From the NCBI GenBank assembly GCA_015232795.1, contig JADFYX010000121.1, positions 1 to 7,225 of the forward strand: 7,225 nt of DNA, read 5' to 3'. Origin of the DNA: Magnetococcales bacterium (lineage in GTDB: Bacteria > Pseudomonadota > Magnetococcia > Magnetococcales > JADFYX01). Below the pieces are notes generated by a model, which had not been told where the DNA came from, ran no database searches, and saw only the letters and a list, made by a program, of their open reading frames with translations. Below, piece by piece: positions 1 to 5,985 of the stretch (its first letter is position 1; each line of letters starts with the position of its first letter). A program made the translations under genes and the position numbers.

Positions 1-2
1 CT

Positions 3-1925
3 TTTACCCAAGGGGTTATCTGCGGAAAAGTCGCCCATTATGCAGATATTCAAAACGGCAAGCGAATTACTAAACCTCTCTTAAGAGTTGGAGCCAAAGG
101 AAGTGGTGAGTATAGAGAGATAAGTTGGGACAGCGCAATGGAAAGGGTGGTTGATGGCATACAATCCGCAATAAAAAAACATGGTACAGAATCAATATTG
201 CCATACTGTTCCGGGGGAACCATGGGGGTTATCCAAAAACAGGCTGTTGAACGATTGAGCAACAGAGCCGGGTTTTCTCAGCTACACGAAACCATTTGTT
301 ACTCCATCGGGTTTTCTGGCTGGCAGGCGGGAGTTGGCCTTGCCATTGGTCCCAACCCTACGGAGATAAGTGAAAGTGATCTGGTGGTTCTCTGGGGAAT
401 TAACGCTGTAACCACCCATATCACCCTCATGCACCATGTAAAAAAAGCGCGAAAAAAAGGGGCTAAATTAATTGTCGTTGATCCTTACCGCAACAAAACA
501 GCAAAAATAGCGGACCAACATATTGCCCCCCTACCCGGCACTGATGGTGCCTTGGCTTGTGCCATGATGCATGTTCTGCTGAAAGAAGATTTTGCCGATT
601 GGGATTATCTGCAAAAAATGACAGATTTTGATGGGGATCTTTTGGCACACCTAGAGGAAAAAACTCCAGAATGGGCAGCACCTATTACCGGACTTTCAGT
701 AGATGAAATAGTAAATTTTGCCCGCAACTATGGGGAGGCCCAAGCCCCATTTATTAGAGTTGGCATAGGTATGAGTCGCCAGAACAACGGTGCTGTTAAT
801 ATTCATGCTGTCTCCTGCCTGCCTGCAATTACCGGGGCATGGCAAAAGCGCGGTGGTGGTGCTCTGTTTGCCACGGGAGATGTTTTTCATGTAAACAAAG
901 AGCCTGTTTTACAAAACGGCTGGCGTAAGACACCAGGCAGAAAAATTGATACCAGCCTTTTGGGGCAGGCTCTAATTGATCCTAGTCTTGAGCCAGCAAT
1001 TGCAGTTTTAATGATATTTAATGCCAACCCGGCTGGTAGCTGCCCGCAATTGAACAAGGTTCACAAAGGATTACGAAGAGAAGATCTGTTCACAGTTGTC
1101 CATGAGCAGGTGATGACGGACACAGCCCGTTATGCTGATATTATACTACCAGCCACCACCTTTTTAGAACATGAAGATATTTATAGATCATACGGTCAAA
1201 CCACCCTGCAATATGCCAAGCAACTTCTGCCCCCAAAAGGAGAAGCGCGTTGTAACCATGATCTGGTTAACGATTTGGCAATACGTTTAGGTTATAGTGA
1301 TGAACCCTTTAACTGCACCTCTTCTGAAATGGTAACACGGGTTGTGTCTGCATCAAAATATCCTCCCATCCAGCAATGGACAAATGAACAGTGGCTAGAG
1401 TGCGCCTCATCTTGGGAAGAGAGCCATTTTATAAACGGTTTTCCCAAAAAAGATGGTAAATTTCATTTCTACCCCCGCTGGCCAGACCCAGACATGCCAC
1501 CAGTTCCCGACCATTGGGGGGTAAATAGACGGGACAATATTATTGAAAACAGCCGTTATCCTCTTGATTTTATGCTGCCCCCGGCAAATGAGGTTTTAAA
1601 CACCACATTTTGCAGTTCAGATAAGATTAAAAAACAGCGTGGTGGGCCACAATTACTGCTAAATCCAGTTGATGCCAAAAGTCGGAACATTAACAATGGT
1701 GATAAAATCCAAGTGTTTAATGATCTAGCCCGCTTAACTTTAACGGCTAAGGTAACTACAGCAGTACGCCCTGGCTTATCCCTTTGCGAGATAAACTATT
1801 CTGGAGATGAGTTTGCTGAAGGTGTCTCCCTAAATGCTTTAAGCCATGATAATAGGGTAGCTCCCAATGGTGGACCAGCTTTTCATGACAATCGAGTGGA
1901 GGTAGTGTTGCTGAAGGGTGATTAG
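3..1925 (+). CDS. Molybdopterin oxidoreductase (DMSO reductase family), 5'-partial
   Basis: This is the catalytic subunit of a bis-molybdopterin guanine dinucleotide enzyme that performs two-electron redox chemistry on an unidentified substrate. The frame is open from base 3, so the gene begins before the window. The ATG at 138 is internal, because the codons before it encode family-typical sequence: ICGK, HYADIQNGKRITKPLLRVGAKG and ISWD. The Cys of ICGK (21-23) fits the last ligand of an N-terminal [4Fe-4S] cluster whose other cysteines lie upstream. The Cys in HETICYSIG (codon 297-299) sits where the family places its Mo ligand, suggesting a Cys-ligated enzyme like formate dehydrogenase, Nap or Psr. 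Other family signatures are SDLVVLWGIN, LIVVDPYRNKTA, LPGTDGALA, NANPAGSCPQ and ADIILPATTFLEHED. The C-terminal dinucleotide-binding domain ends in RVAPNGGPAFHDNRVEV. No partner subunit gene follows. It converges on the VanZ-like gene with a 12-base gap. The substrate cannot be told from this sequence. Confidence 0.93.
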   Translation, partial: FTQGVICGKVAHYADIQNGKRITKPLLRVGAKGSGEYREISWDSAMERVVDGIQSAIKKHGTESILPYCSGGTMGVIQKQAVERLSNRAGFSQLHETICYSIGFSGWQAGVGLAIGPNPTEISESDLVVLWGINAVTTHITLMHHVKKARKKGAKLIVVDPYRNKTAKIADQHIAPLPGTDGALACAMMHVLLKEDFADWDYLQKMTDFDGDLLAHLEEKTPEWAAPITGLSVDEIVNFARNYGEAQAPFIRVGIGMSRQNNGAVNIHAVSCLPAITGAWQKRGGGALFATGDVFHVNKEPVLQNGWRKTPGRKIDTSLLGQALIDPSLEPAIAVLMIFNANPAGSCPQLNKVHKGLRREDLFTVVHEQVMTDTARYADIILPATTFLEHEDIYRSYGQTTLQYAKQLLPPKGEARCNHDLVNDLAIRLGYSDEPFNCTSSEMVTRVVSASKYPPIQQWTNEQWLECASSWEESHFINGFPKKDGKFHFYPRWPDPDMPPVPDHWGVNRRDNIIENSRYPLDFMLPPANEVLNTTFCSSDKIKKQRGGPQLLLNPVDAKSRNINNGDKIQVFNDLARLTLTAKVTTAVRPGLSLCEINYSGDEFAEGVSLNALSHDNRVAPNGGPAFHDNRVEVVLLKGD

Positions 1926-1937
1926 AGCTTTAAGGGG

Positions 1938-2339
1938 TTATTGGCAAAGATTTTCGGCTAAAATAGCTTTACGACGACGGAGTATGTAAATAGTAACAAG
2001 CACAACTGTTGCCCCAAATACATCAGCAACCCAGTCCCAAATATCGGCATAACGACCAGGCACAAAAGATTGGTGCCATTCGTCACTAGCTCCATAAGCC
2101 AGGCCATAAAGCCAAGCCCAGAGATAAGAGTTGGGAATTTCTGCAAAGCTGGAAGCGACTCGTAAAGCCAAAAACGCCAACAGACCATAAGCTGTAGCAT
2201 GAAAAACTTTATCTTGATATAAAAACTCTGGCCCAGGTATATGCAATGTTTGGGATGAGAGATAAAATATAAAAGCGCAATAGGCAATTAAAGCAAAATA
2301 CCAAAATATTGGGGAAGAAATTTTGTGGGATATAGCCAT
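1938..2339 (-). CDS. VanZ-like family integral membrane protein
   Basis: A 133-residue membrane protein of the VanZ-like family. Four hydrophobic segments are visible, roughly residues 9-29, 45-65, 72-88 and 103-120, followed by a basic tail (RRRK). The family signatures are DKVFHATAYGLLA in helix 2 and the conserved SDEWHQSFVPGRYADIWDW block, followed by DVFGA. VanZ itself gives low-level teicoplanin resistance; stand-alone homologues are widespread and mostly of unknown function, so no resistance role is claimed. I chose ATG at 2339. The frame extends to a GTG at 2387, but that would put the start inside the divergent nagZ gene and adds a 16-residue stretch unlike the family. No strong Shine-Dalgarno precedes either start. 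With the 2339 start, only 38 bases separate it from nagZ, so any promoters must overlap the neighbouring coding ends. Confidence 0.85.
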   Translation of the reverse strand: MAISHKISSPIFWYFALIAYCAFIFYLSSQTLHIPGPEFLYQDKVFHATAYGLLAFLALRVASSFAEIPNSYLWAWLYGLAYGASDEWHQSFVPGRYADIWDWVADVFGATVVLVTIYILRRRKAILAENLCQ

Positions 2340-2377
2340 ATTATTTAACCGATAACAGATGTTTGTAAGGCCAAGAG

Positions 2378-3469
2378 ATGAAAACACAAAAACATCCAGC
2401 GCACCACCTTGTTTTAGGAGTTAGGGGCACATTTTTAACTCCCGCCGAACAAAAATGGCTTAAAACAAACAAACCTGTGGGAGTTATTCTATTTAGTCGC
2501 AACATTGAAACTATTGAGCAAATCACCGCTTTAATTAAGAGCATTAGCCAAACCAACCCCCCTCCTCCCAGCATCTGGATTGATCAAGAAGGTGGACGGG
2601 TACAACGCATACGCTCTCCTTTTACCAGATTTCCCAGCCCCTATAGGTTTGCACAACTATTTAGAGAAAACCAAAAAACTGGGCTTGAGATGGCACGACT
2701 TGGGGGTTTGGTCTGTGGTCGGGAGTTGGCCTCCATCGGCATTGGGGTAAATTGCGCTCCAGTACTTGATATCCGCCAACAAAAAGCCGACCCGGTTATT
2801 GGCAACAGAGCCTTTGGCACTACACCTCAAGAGGTAATCCAAGTTGCCCAGGCGTGGATGGACGGTCTTGCAACAACCGGGGTGATGGCGGTAGGCAAAC
2901 ACTTTCCTGGTCATGGTGCAGCCCAGGTTGACTCCCATAAACATCTACCAACCATTAAAAAAAGTTTTGCAGAGTTGGCTAGCCATGAGTTGCTGCCATT
3001 TAAAAATTTAGCCAACAAACTTCCAGCTTTAATGACAGCACATTTAATTGCACAGGGTATAGACCCGATCAACCCTGCCACATGGTCATCTGCAACTTTA
3101 AAAGAGCTTTTAAGAAAACAGTGGGGTTATAACGGTTTAATCGTCTCCGATGCCGTTGAGATGGGGGCTTTACAGGGAGATTTAGCAGATAGAGTATATA
3201 ACTCCCTTCTAGCGGGGTGTGACTTGGTGTTATGCTGCACGGGCAACCTTGAAGATAACCAAGCAGCATTGCAAGGTGCAACTCGAGCAGTTGAAGATAT
3301 GGACAGTCAGGAACGCAGCGATTCAATGGAACGAATAAGCACAATTCTAAGTCCATTCAGACAACCAGCCAAAAGCAATCTAGATGATGCAGAGTATACA
3401 ACAGCCCGGAGTCGCCTTGAGGCTTTAGGGGAAACCATATTAAATGATGATCCAACTGAAGCCAGTTGA
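2378..3469 (+). CDS. nagZ: Beta-N-acetylhexosaminidase NagZ (glycoside hydrolase family 3)
   Basis: NagZ is a cytoplasmic enzyme that removes N-acetylglucosamine from GlcNAc-anhydromuropeptides during peptidoglycan recycling. The 363-residue product is a single TIM-barrel of normal NagZ length (about 330-360) and has no signal peptide. Visible landmarks are GVILFSRNI (35-43), the substrate-loop motif DQEGGRVQR (69-77), GNRAFG (142-147), KHFPGHG (174-180), and the NagZ-specific D-S-H dyad at 185-187 that supplies the acid/base histidine. LIVSDAVEMGAL (254-265) follows, with Asp258 as the expected nucleophile. Many NagZ proteins have SDD here; this one has SDA, but the nucleophile is the first Asp and is retained. 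The ATG at 2378 follows TAAGG (2366-2370) at good spacing. The C-terminal 35 residues beyond the barrel are variable. The next gene starts 36 bases downstream on the same strand, suggesting co-transcription. Confidence 0.95.
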   Translation: MKTQKHPAHHLVLGVRGTFLTPAEQKWLKTNKPVGVILFSRNIETIEQITALIKSISQTNPPPPSIWIDQEGGRVQRIRSPFTRFPSPYRFAQLFRENQKTGLEMARLGGLVCGRELASIGIGVNCAPVLDIRQQKADPVIGNRAFGTTPQEVIQVAQAWMDGLATTGVMAVGKHFPGHGAAQVDSHKHLPTIKKSFAELASHELLPFKNLANKLPALMTAHLIAQGIDPINPATWSSATLKELLRKQWGYNGLIVSDAVEMGALQGDLADRVYNSLLAGCDLVLCCTGNLEDNQAALQGATRAVEDMDSQERSDSMERISTILSPFRQPAKSNLDDAEYTTARSRLEALGETILNDDPTEAS

Positions 3470-3505
3470 TCTTAATTATTTATTCAAAATAGCAGGGAGC
3501 AAAAA

Positions 3506-3898
3506 ATGTCCTACGGAAGCAAACAGATACCGACCGAAATCCGCCAAGTTACAGCAGAAAAATTGCTTAGAATTAGCTGGGATACAGGAGAGGTGTTTGA
3601 TTACACCATGGAGTATCTAAGAGTAATGTGTCCCTGTGCTGGTTGTAGCGGTCACACTCCAGCCGAAGCTAAATTAATTGATGGACAGCAAAACGTAACC
3701 ATAAAATCCATAACTCCAACTGGTCGTTATGCCATAAAAATAGAGTTCAGCGACGATCACGACACAGGACTATATTCCTGGGAAACTCTCTACGATTTAG
3801 GCTCCCATCAAGAGGTGTATTGGAAGGAATATCTAGCCGAGCTAGAAAAAGCTGGAAAACGCCGTCGCCCCTCTGTTTTTGCCATCAAACAGATATAA
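3506..3898 (+). CDS. DUF971 (GBBH-like N-terminal domain) protein
   Basis: A 130-residue protein built almost entirely of one DUF971 domain. The same fold forms the N-terminal zinc-binding region of gamma-butyrobetaine hydroxylase, but stand-alone bacterial versions have no settled function; links to Fe-S cluster assembly have been proposed for some. The signatures are LLRISWDTGEVFDY (20-33), EYLRVMCPCAGCSGH with a C-x-C-x-x-C arrangement (43-48) able to bind metal, ITPTGRYAIKIEFSDDHDTGLYSWETLYDLG (69-99), and a basic tail KAGKRRRPS. No oxygenase domain follows, so it is not a full hydroxylase. The start has a good ribosome site, AGGGAG (about 3493-3498), eight bases or so before ATG. It is likely in an operon with nagZ, since the gap is 36 bases with no obvious terminator. 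Confidence 0.9.
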   Translation: MSYGSKQIPTEIRQVTAEKLLRISWDTGEVFDYTMEYLRVMCPCAGCSGHTPAEAKLIDGQQNVTIKSITPTGRYAIKIEFSDDHDTGLYSWETLYDLGSHQEVYWKEYLAELEKAGKRRRPSVFAIKQI

Positions 3899-3905
3899 TA
3901 GACAA

Positions 3906-3949
3906 AAACAGGCTGTATGCATTTTTATTACTTGCTTTACAGCCTGTTT
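3906..3949. terminator. 12-bp stem-loop after the DUF971 gene, possible terminator
   Basis: A perfect 12-bp inverted repeat lies eight bases after the DUF971 stop: AAACAGGCTGTA at 3906-3917 and TACAGCCTGTTT at 3938-3949, with a 20-base loop. On the + strand it is followed by AAATG rather than a T-run, so it is not a classical terminator in that direction. Read on the - strand it ends in five Ts. It could still end or stabilise the nagZ-DUF971 transcript. The long loop lowers confidence. Confidence 0.4.
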
Positions 3950-3960
3950 AAATGTAGAAA
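3932..3960 (+). promoter_or_regulatory. Weak sigma70-like promoter candidate for tRNA-Glu
   Basis: TTGCTT (3932-3937) and TAGAAA (3955-3960) are spaced by 17 bases. They would place a transcript start about 15 bases before the tRNA. The boxes match consensus at only three and four of six positions, and the -35 overlaps the stem-loop just upstream. This is a positional guess. Confidence 0.25.
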
Positions 3961-3982
3961 CAACACCTCTCAACTTTGAGAA

Positions 3983-4058
3983 GTCCCCATCGTCTAGTGG
4001 CCTAGGACGCTGGCCTCTCACGCCGGTAACGGGGGTTCGACTCCCCCTGGGGACGCCA
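3983..4058 (+). tRNA. tRNA-Glu (anticodon CTC)
   Basis: A complete 76-base cloverleaf decoding GAG. The acceptor stem GTCCCCA (3983-3989) pairs with TGGGGAC (4048-4054). Discriminator G4055 and an encoded CCA (4056-4058) follow. The anticodon stem CTGGC/GCCGG (4010-4014, 4022-4026) closes the loop CTCTCAC with anticodon CTC at 4017-4019. The T arm is GGGGG-TTCGACT-CCCCC (4031-4047). The sequence is very close to E. coli tRNA-Glu apart from CTC in place of TTC. A T6 run (4059-4064) follows the CCA directly. A phage-type integrase gene lies 45 bases downstream, so this tRNA is the probable chromosomal attachment site, with its 3' half regenerated by the element. Confidence 0.96.
4036..4058 (+). 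other. Putative attachment site (one att end) in the tRNA-Glu 3' end
   Basis: Tyrosine-recombinase elements commonly recombine within the T-loop to 3'-end part of a tRNA gene and restore it. Here the T-loop to CCA segment of tRNA-Glu is intact and an int/xis pair follows at once, so the crossover core probably lies here. The matching repeat at the other end of the element is outside the window, so the exact core cannot be defined. Confidence 0.45.
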
Positions 4059-4082
4059 TTTTTTCAATGACTTACGATACAT

Positions 4083-4112
4083 GTTTTACGACGTACGACG
4101 GTTTTACGACGT
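4083..4112. repeat. Direct repeats GTTTTACGACGT, possible integrase arm sites
   Basis: GTTTTACGACGT occurs at 4083-4094 and again at 4101-4112, an 18-base period. A further TACGACG lies between them (4094-4100) and a related CTTACGATAC at 4071-4080. They lie between the tRNA 3' end and the integrase stop codon, which falls inside the second copy. Phage integrases bind short direct repeats flanking the crossover core, so arm-type sites are a reasonable reading. No functional evidence is available. Confidence 0.55.
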
Positions 4113-5210
4113 TTTTTTGAATCCCCTCTTTTTAGCTGCATTTTTACCCGCTATTTTATCTGGTTTTACATAAACATCTAAGACCCTGCTATTCATAGAG
4201 TGACCAGACATAGAAACTATTTCTGCTGTTGTTGCTCCTTTATTGCCAAACTCAGTTAATGCAGTGCGTCGCAGATCCTGGAACGTGATTTGCCGTTCAA
4301 TCCCTACTCTCTCCCGGAATTTGCGGAAGATGCGAGAGAAAGAGCGACACCTTACCCGATTAGTTTCTGAGTTCTGGTCAATATATGGCTTACCGTCGGT
4401 CTCTGATACGATGATGTAAGTAGAGCTTTTTTCTGTTTTTGCAATCATGGCCAAAGTTCTTTTAGAAAGAGGAACCCAAACCATACGCCCTCCTCGCTTT
4501 TTCTTCTGGTTGACGTTCAAACCCTCCCCGTCGAACTGGTCCCAGGTTAAAGCTAGTATGTCTTGCTGTGGTAATGATGAGTCATAAGCAATGGACACGG
4601 CCAAGGCGATTGAAGGCCGTGAAGGTATGATATTACCACTTGCTGCCTTACCTCCTGTTTGTGCAACCCCTATTAAGGCTTTGACCTCTTTTGCTGTCCA
4701 TACTTGGTCTCTACCTTTGGGAGACTCTAAAGACATCTCTGTTACTGGGTTATCATTCCTAACACCAATTTCAACAGCATATTTCATTAGACGACGAAAA
4801 CACTTCATAACCCTTTTAGATTTGTGGGCCGATGCTCCACTTTTCCGAAGCTCATTATAAAATGCTCTACCATGTCTACGCTGAAAAGATCTTACCGGAG
4901 CTACTCCAAAATATTCACAGATAATTTTGAAAGAATAATCATATTCCTCTCTTGTTCTTGGTGATTTTTTCCCGTACCAATCAGGATCTTTTTGGAAGGC
5001 ATCAGCAAGGTGGTTGAAATTTCCGGCTTGTGGTTTTTTTATTGAATTTTTTGAAGACCTGATACTATCCCATTGCTGGGTTAGCTCTGTAATTCTCTCT
5101 ATGGCTTTTTCCTTGTTGTTACCAAATGATTCAGTACTAAACCCATGCTTACGCATTGCTGGTGAAGCTTGGAAGTAATACAACCCTTTACGTTCAACAA
5201 GGTATTTCAT
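4104..5210 (-). CDS. int: Tyrosine recombinase / phage-type integrase
   Basis: A 368-residue site-specific recombinase that would integrate and excise the element at tRNA-Glu. Residues 1-55 resemble an arm-binding region. About 66-160 form the SAM-like core-binding domain (HLADAFQKDPDW, NRVMK-type helix, RNDNPVTEM), and 170-350 the catalytic domain. Catalytic landmarks are a Lys-rich beta hairpin (KKKR, 236-239), QDLRRT with Arg314, GH at 336-337 and the nucleophile Tyr347 in VLDVYVKP. Two positions deviate. The first catalytic Arg, expected in a G-L-R-x-G-E type motif, aligns with Pro214 in SLPQQDILALTWDQF, and the His of HxxR is Gln311. The Pro codon CCA (4569-4571) is one base from Arg CGA. 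Either the enzyme is damaged or it belongs to a divergent subgroup. Its ATG overlaps the stop of the upstream excisionase-like gene as ATGA, indicating translational coupling. Confidence 0.92.
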   Translation of the reverse strand: MKYLVERKGLYYFQASPAMRKHGFSTESFGNNKEKAIERITELTQQWDSIRSSKNSIKKPQAGNFNHLADAFQKDPDWYGKKSPRTREEYDYSFKIICEYFGVAPVRSFQRRHGRAFYNELRKSGASAHKSKRVMKCFRRLMKYAVEIGVRNDNPVTEMSLESPKGRDQVWTAKEVKALIGVAQTGGKAASGNIIPSRPSIALAVSIAYDSSLPQQDILALTWDQFDGEGLNVNQKKKRGGRMVWVPLSKRTLAMIAKTEKSSTYIIVSETDGKPYIDQNSETNRVRCRSFSRIFRKFRERVGIERQITFQDLRRTALTEFGNKGATTAEIVSMSGHSMNSRVLDVYVKPDKIAGKNAAKKRGFKKTS

Positions 5211-5443
5211 GTAGCAAGCCCCAGTACTCTATCTAACAATATTTCCCCCTGGTCCACTTTTATCTGGCTTGAATCAGGTTGTAAACAATAATCTAGTGCT
5301 GGTTTTGACCATCTAAACGGCCTACTACGTACTATTGGATCAGGCCATATACCCTTATCTACCTCTCTTCTGAACTGTTCAACTGAGGTACATCCAACAT
5401 AGTCAGCAGCTTCTTTTGTGTTTAATACTTGTTTATCATCCAT
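5207..5443 (-). CDS. Excisionase / AlpA-like DNA-binding protein
   Basis: A 78-residue protein with a winged-helix excisionase/AlpA-type fold. LNTKEAADYVGCTSVEQFRREV (7-28) is the helix-turn-helix, followed by a wing-like segment KGIWPDPIV-RSRPFRWSKPALDYCL. Such proteins bend attachment-site DNA to favour excision or act as transcriptional activators of int. Direct adjacency to the integrase, with a 4-base ATGA overlap, supports the excisionase reading. The residues after about 55 (QPDSSQIKVDQGEILLDRVLGLAT) match nothing I recognise. The ATG at 5443 is preceded by GGTAG nine bases upstream on the - strand. The same operon presumably includes int, read from a promoter in the 316-base region upstream. 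Confidence 0.8.
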   Translation of the reverse strand: MDDKQVLNTKEAADYVGCTSVEQFRREVDKGIWPDPIVRSRPFRWSKPALDYCLQPDSSQIKVDQGEILLDRVLGLAT

Positions 5444-5469
5444 AGTTAATTTCTACCATTTTGTGAATG

Positions 5470-5492
5470 TTGGTATATCATCCAAATTTTGG
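5470..5492 (-). promoter_or_regulatory. Possible operator: alternating TTGG/CCAA half-sites upstream of xis
   Basis: TTGGTATATCATCCAA (5470-5485) has matching 4-bp arms. CCAAATTTTGG (5482-5492) is an overlapping perfect odd palindrome that shares the CCAA arm. The cluster lies 27-49 bases before the xis start codon, where a repressor or Xis autoregulation site would be expected. The arms are short and the region is AT-rich, so chance is a real possibility. Confidence 0.25.
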
Positions 5493-5502
5493 TGTTTTCC
5501 CT

Positions 5503-5545
5503 ATTTTTTACGCTTCTGTGAGAGGAGGCCGGAGCAGATCCACCC
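5503..5545. repeat. 43-bp direct repeat, copy A (partner at 5755-5797)
   Basis: This segment matches 5755-5797 at 37 of 43 positions, in the same orientation and 252 bases apart. In copy B it encodes the last residues, stop and downstream A-run of the 74-residue gene. In copy A the - strand still reads VDLLRPPLTEA-stop (against ADLLQPPLSEA-stop), but an in-frame stop lies only 17 codons upstream. Copy A therefore looks like the 3' remnant of a duplicated gene, or one flank of a duplication around the tandem repeats. Confidence 0.75.
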
Positions 5546-5624
5546 GGCGCCGGAGCAAATATCACTGTTTTTATGGTTTGCTGTGATGTTGTACCATCAC
5601 TATTATTAAAAATGAACCAGGATA

Positions 5625-5730
5625 AAATTATCAATTTGCCCTGGCGTATTTTATCAATTTGACCTGGCGAATTTTATCAATTTGCCCTGGCGTATTTTAT
5701 CAATTTGCCCTAGTGTATTTTATAAATTTC
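5625..5730. repeat. 23-bp tandem direct repeat array (4 units plus partial)
   Basis: Four back-to-back 23-bp units start at 5625, 5648, 5671 and 5694, with a truncated fifth at 5717-5730. Each has an AT-rich half containing TATCAATTTG and a half containing CCTGGCG. Taking the third unit as consensus, the others differ at two positions each. The uniform period with no spacers argues against CRISPR. Such arrays are typical of iterons bound by a replication initiator, of recombinase or accessory-protein binding sites, or of the multiple terminal binding sites of IS21-family elements. On the - strand the array begins with TGTAGAAA (from 5734), which resembles an IS21-type end. The role is undetermined. 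Confidence 0.85.
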
Positions 5731-5754
5731 TACAACCAATAACATTTATTTTTC

Positions 5755-5797
5755 ATTTTTTACGCTTCAGATAGAGGAGGCTGGAGCAGATCCGCCT
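5755..5797. repeat. 43-bp direct repeat, copy B (partner at 5503-5545)
   Basis: Copy B covers the 3' end and stop codon of the 74-residue gene plus a few bases beyond. Identity to copy A is 37 of 43, with differences scattered, so the duplication is not recent. The two copies bracket the 23-bp array. Confidence 0.75.
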
Positions 5798-5984
5798 CAT
5801 AACGTATACCAGATCCCTTTTTATTTACTTTTCTCATCCTCCCGGTAGCAACCAAGAAATCCCTAACATCTTGAGCTTCTTGTTTCTTAATCTCTTCTGG
5901 TTTTAGTTTCTTTTGTTTTTTGTTTAAATAGCGAGATAAACGATTCGCCCACCTTACAATCCTAAACGCTTGATGTATTTTCAT
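5760..5984 (-). CDS. Small basic protein of unknown function downstream of secretin
   Basis: I do not recognise this 74-residue protein. It is strongly basic, with a lysine-rich centre (NKKQKKLKPEEIKKQEAQDV, residues 22-41) likely to be helical, then FLVATGRMRKVNKKGSG and a hydrophilic end ADLLQPPLSEA. There is no signal peptide or membrane segment. The ATG at 5984 is one base after the secretin stop (TAA-C-ATG). A good AGAGGGG ribosome site lies inside the secretin's last codons, so the two are almost certainly co-transcribed and translationally coupled. That makes it a real gene despite its size. A DNA-binding or regulatory role is possible from its charge, but that is only a guess. Its last codons are duplicated at 5503-5545. 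Confidence 0.65.
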   Translation of the reverse strand: MKIHQAFRIVRWANRLSRYLNKKQKKLKPEEIKKQEAQDVRDFLVATGRMRKVNKKGSGIRYEADLLQPPLSEA

Positions 5985-5985
5985 G

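Larger units (their letters stand above)
5444..5759. other. Non-coding control region upstream of xis-int, repeat-rich
   Basis: This 316-base stretch holds no convincing gene. From low to high coordinate it contains: alternating TTGG/CCAA half-sites (TTGGTATATCATCCAA at 5470-5485, then a further TTGG at 5489-5492) just upstream of the xis start; a copy of a 43-bp sequence shared with the end of the neighbouring gene (5503-5545); a GC-rich palindrome CCGGCGCCGG (5544-5553), with GCCGGAGCA directly repeated at 5528 and 5549; and a 23-bp tandem array (5625-5730). It must carry the xis-int promoter on the - strand, though only a weak TATACC-like -10 is visible inside the half-site cluster. The region may also hold an origin, packaging or attachment function. 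Confidence 0.6.

Noticed and set aside
138..1925. Treating the ATG at 138 as the start of the molybdopterin oxidoreductase
   Set aside because: The frame is open back to base 3 and encodes conserved family sequence, including ICGK, so the gene starts outside the window.
1926..1937. Bidirectional terminator between the convergent molybdopterin and VanZ-like genes
   Set aside because: Only 12 bases separate the stops and no hairpin is visible there.
2340..2387. GTG start at 2387 extending the VanZ-like protein by 16 residues
   Set aside because: It would overlap the divergent nagZ start and adds sequence unlike the family; ATG at 2339 directly precedes the first membrane segment.
3879..4070. 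63-residue + strand reading frame
   Set aside because: It overlaps the DUF971 end and runs through the whole tRNA-Glu gene; no protein features.
4591..4860. 89-residue + strand reading frame
   Set aside because: Lies wholly antisense inside the well-supported integrase catalytic and core-binding domains.
5446..5634. 62-residue - strand reading frame in the control region
   Set aside because: Crosses the 43-bp duplicate in a different frame from the parent gene, has no ribosome site or recognisable domain, and lies within repeat-rich non-coding DNA.
5625..5730. CRISPR array
   Set aside because: Units are 23 bp and contiguous, with no unique spacers and no cas genes nearby.
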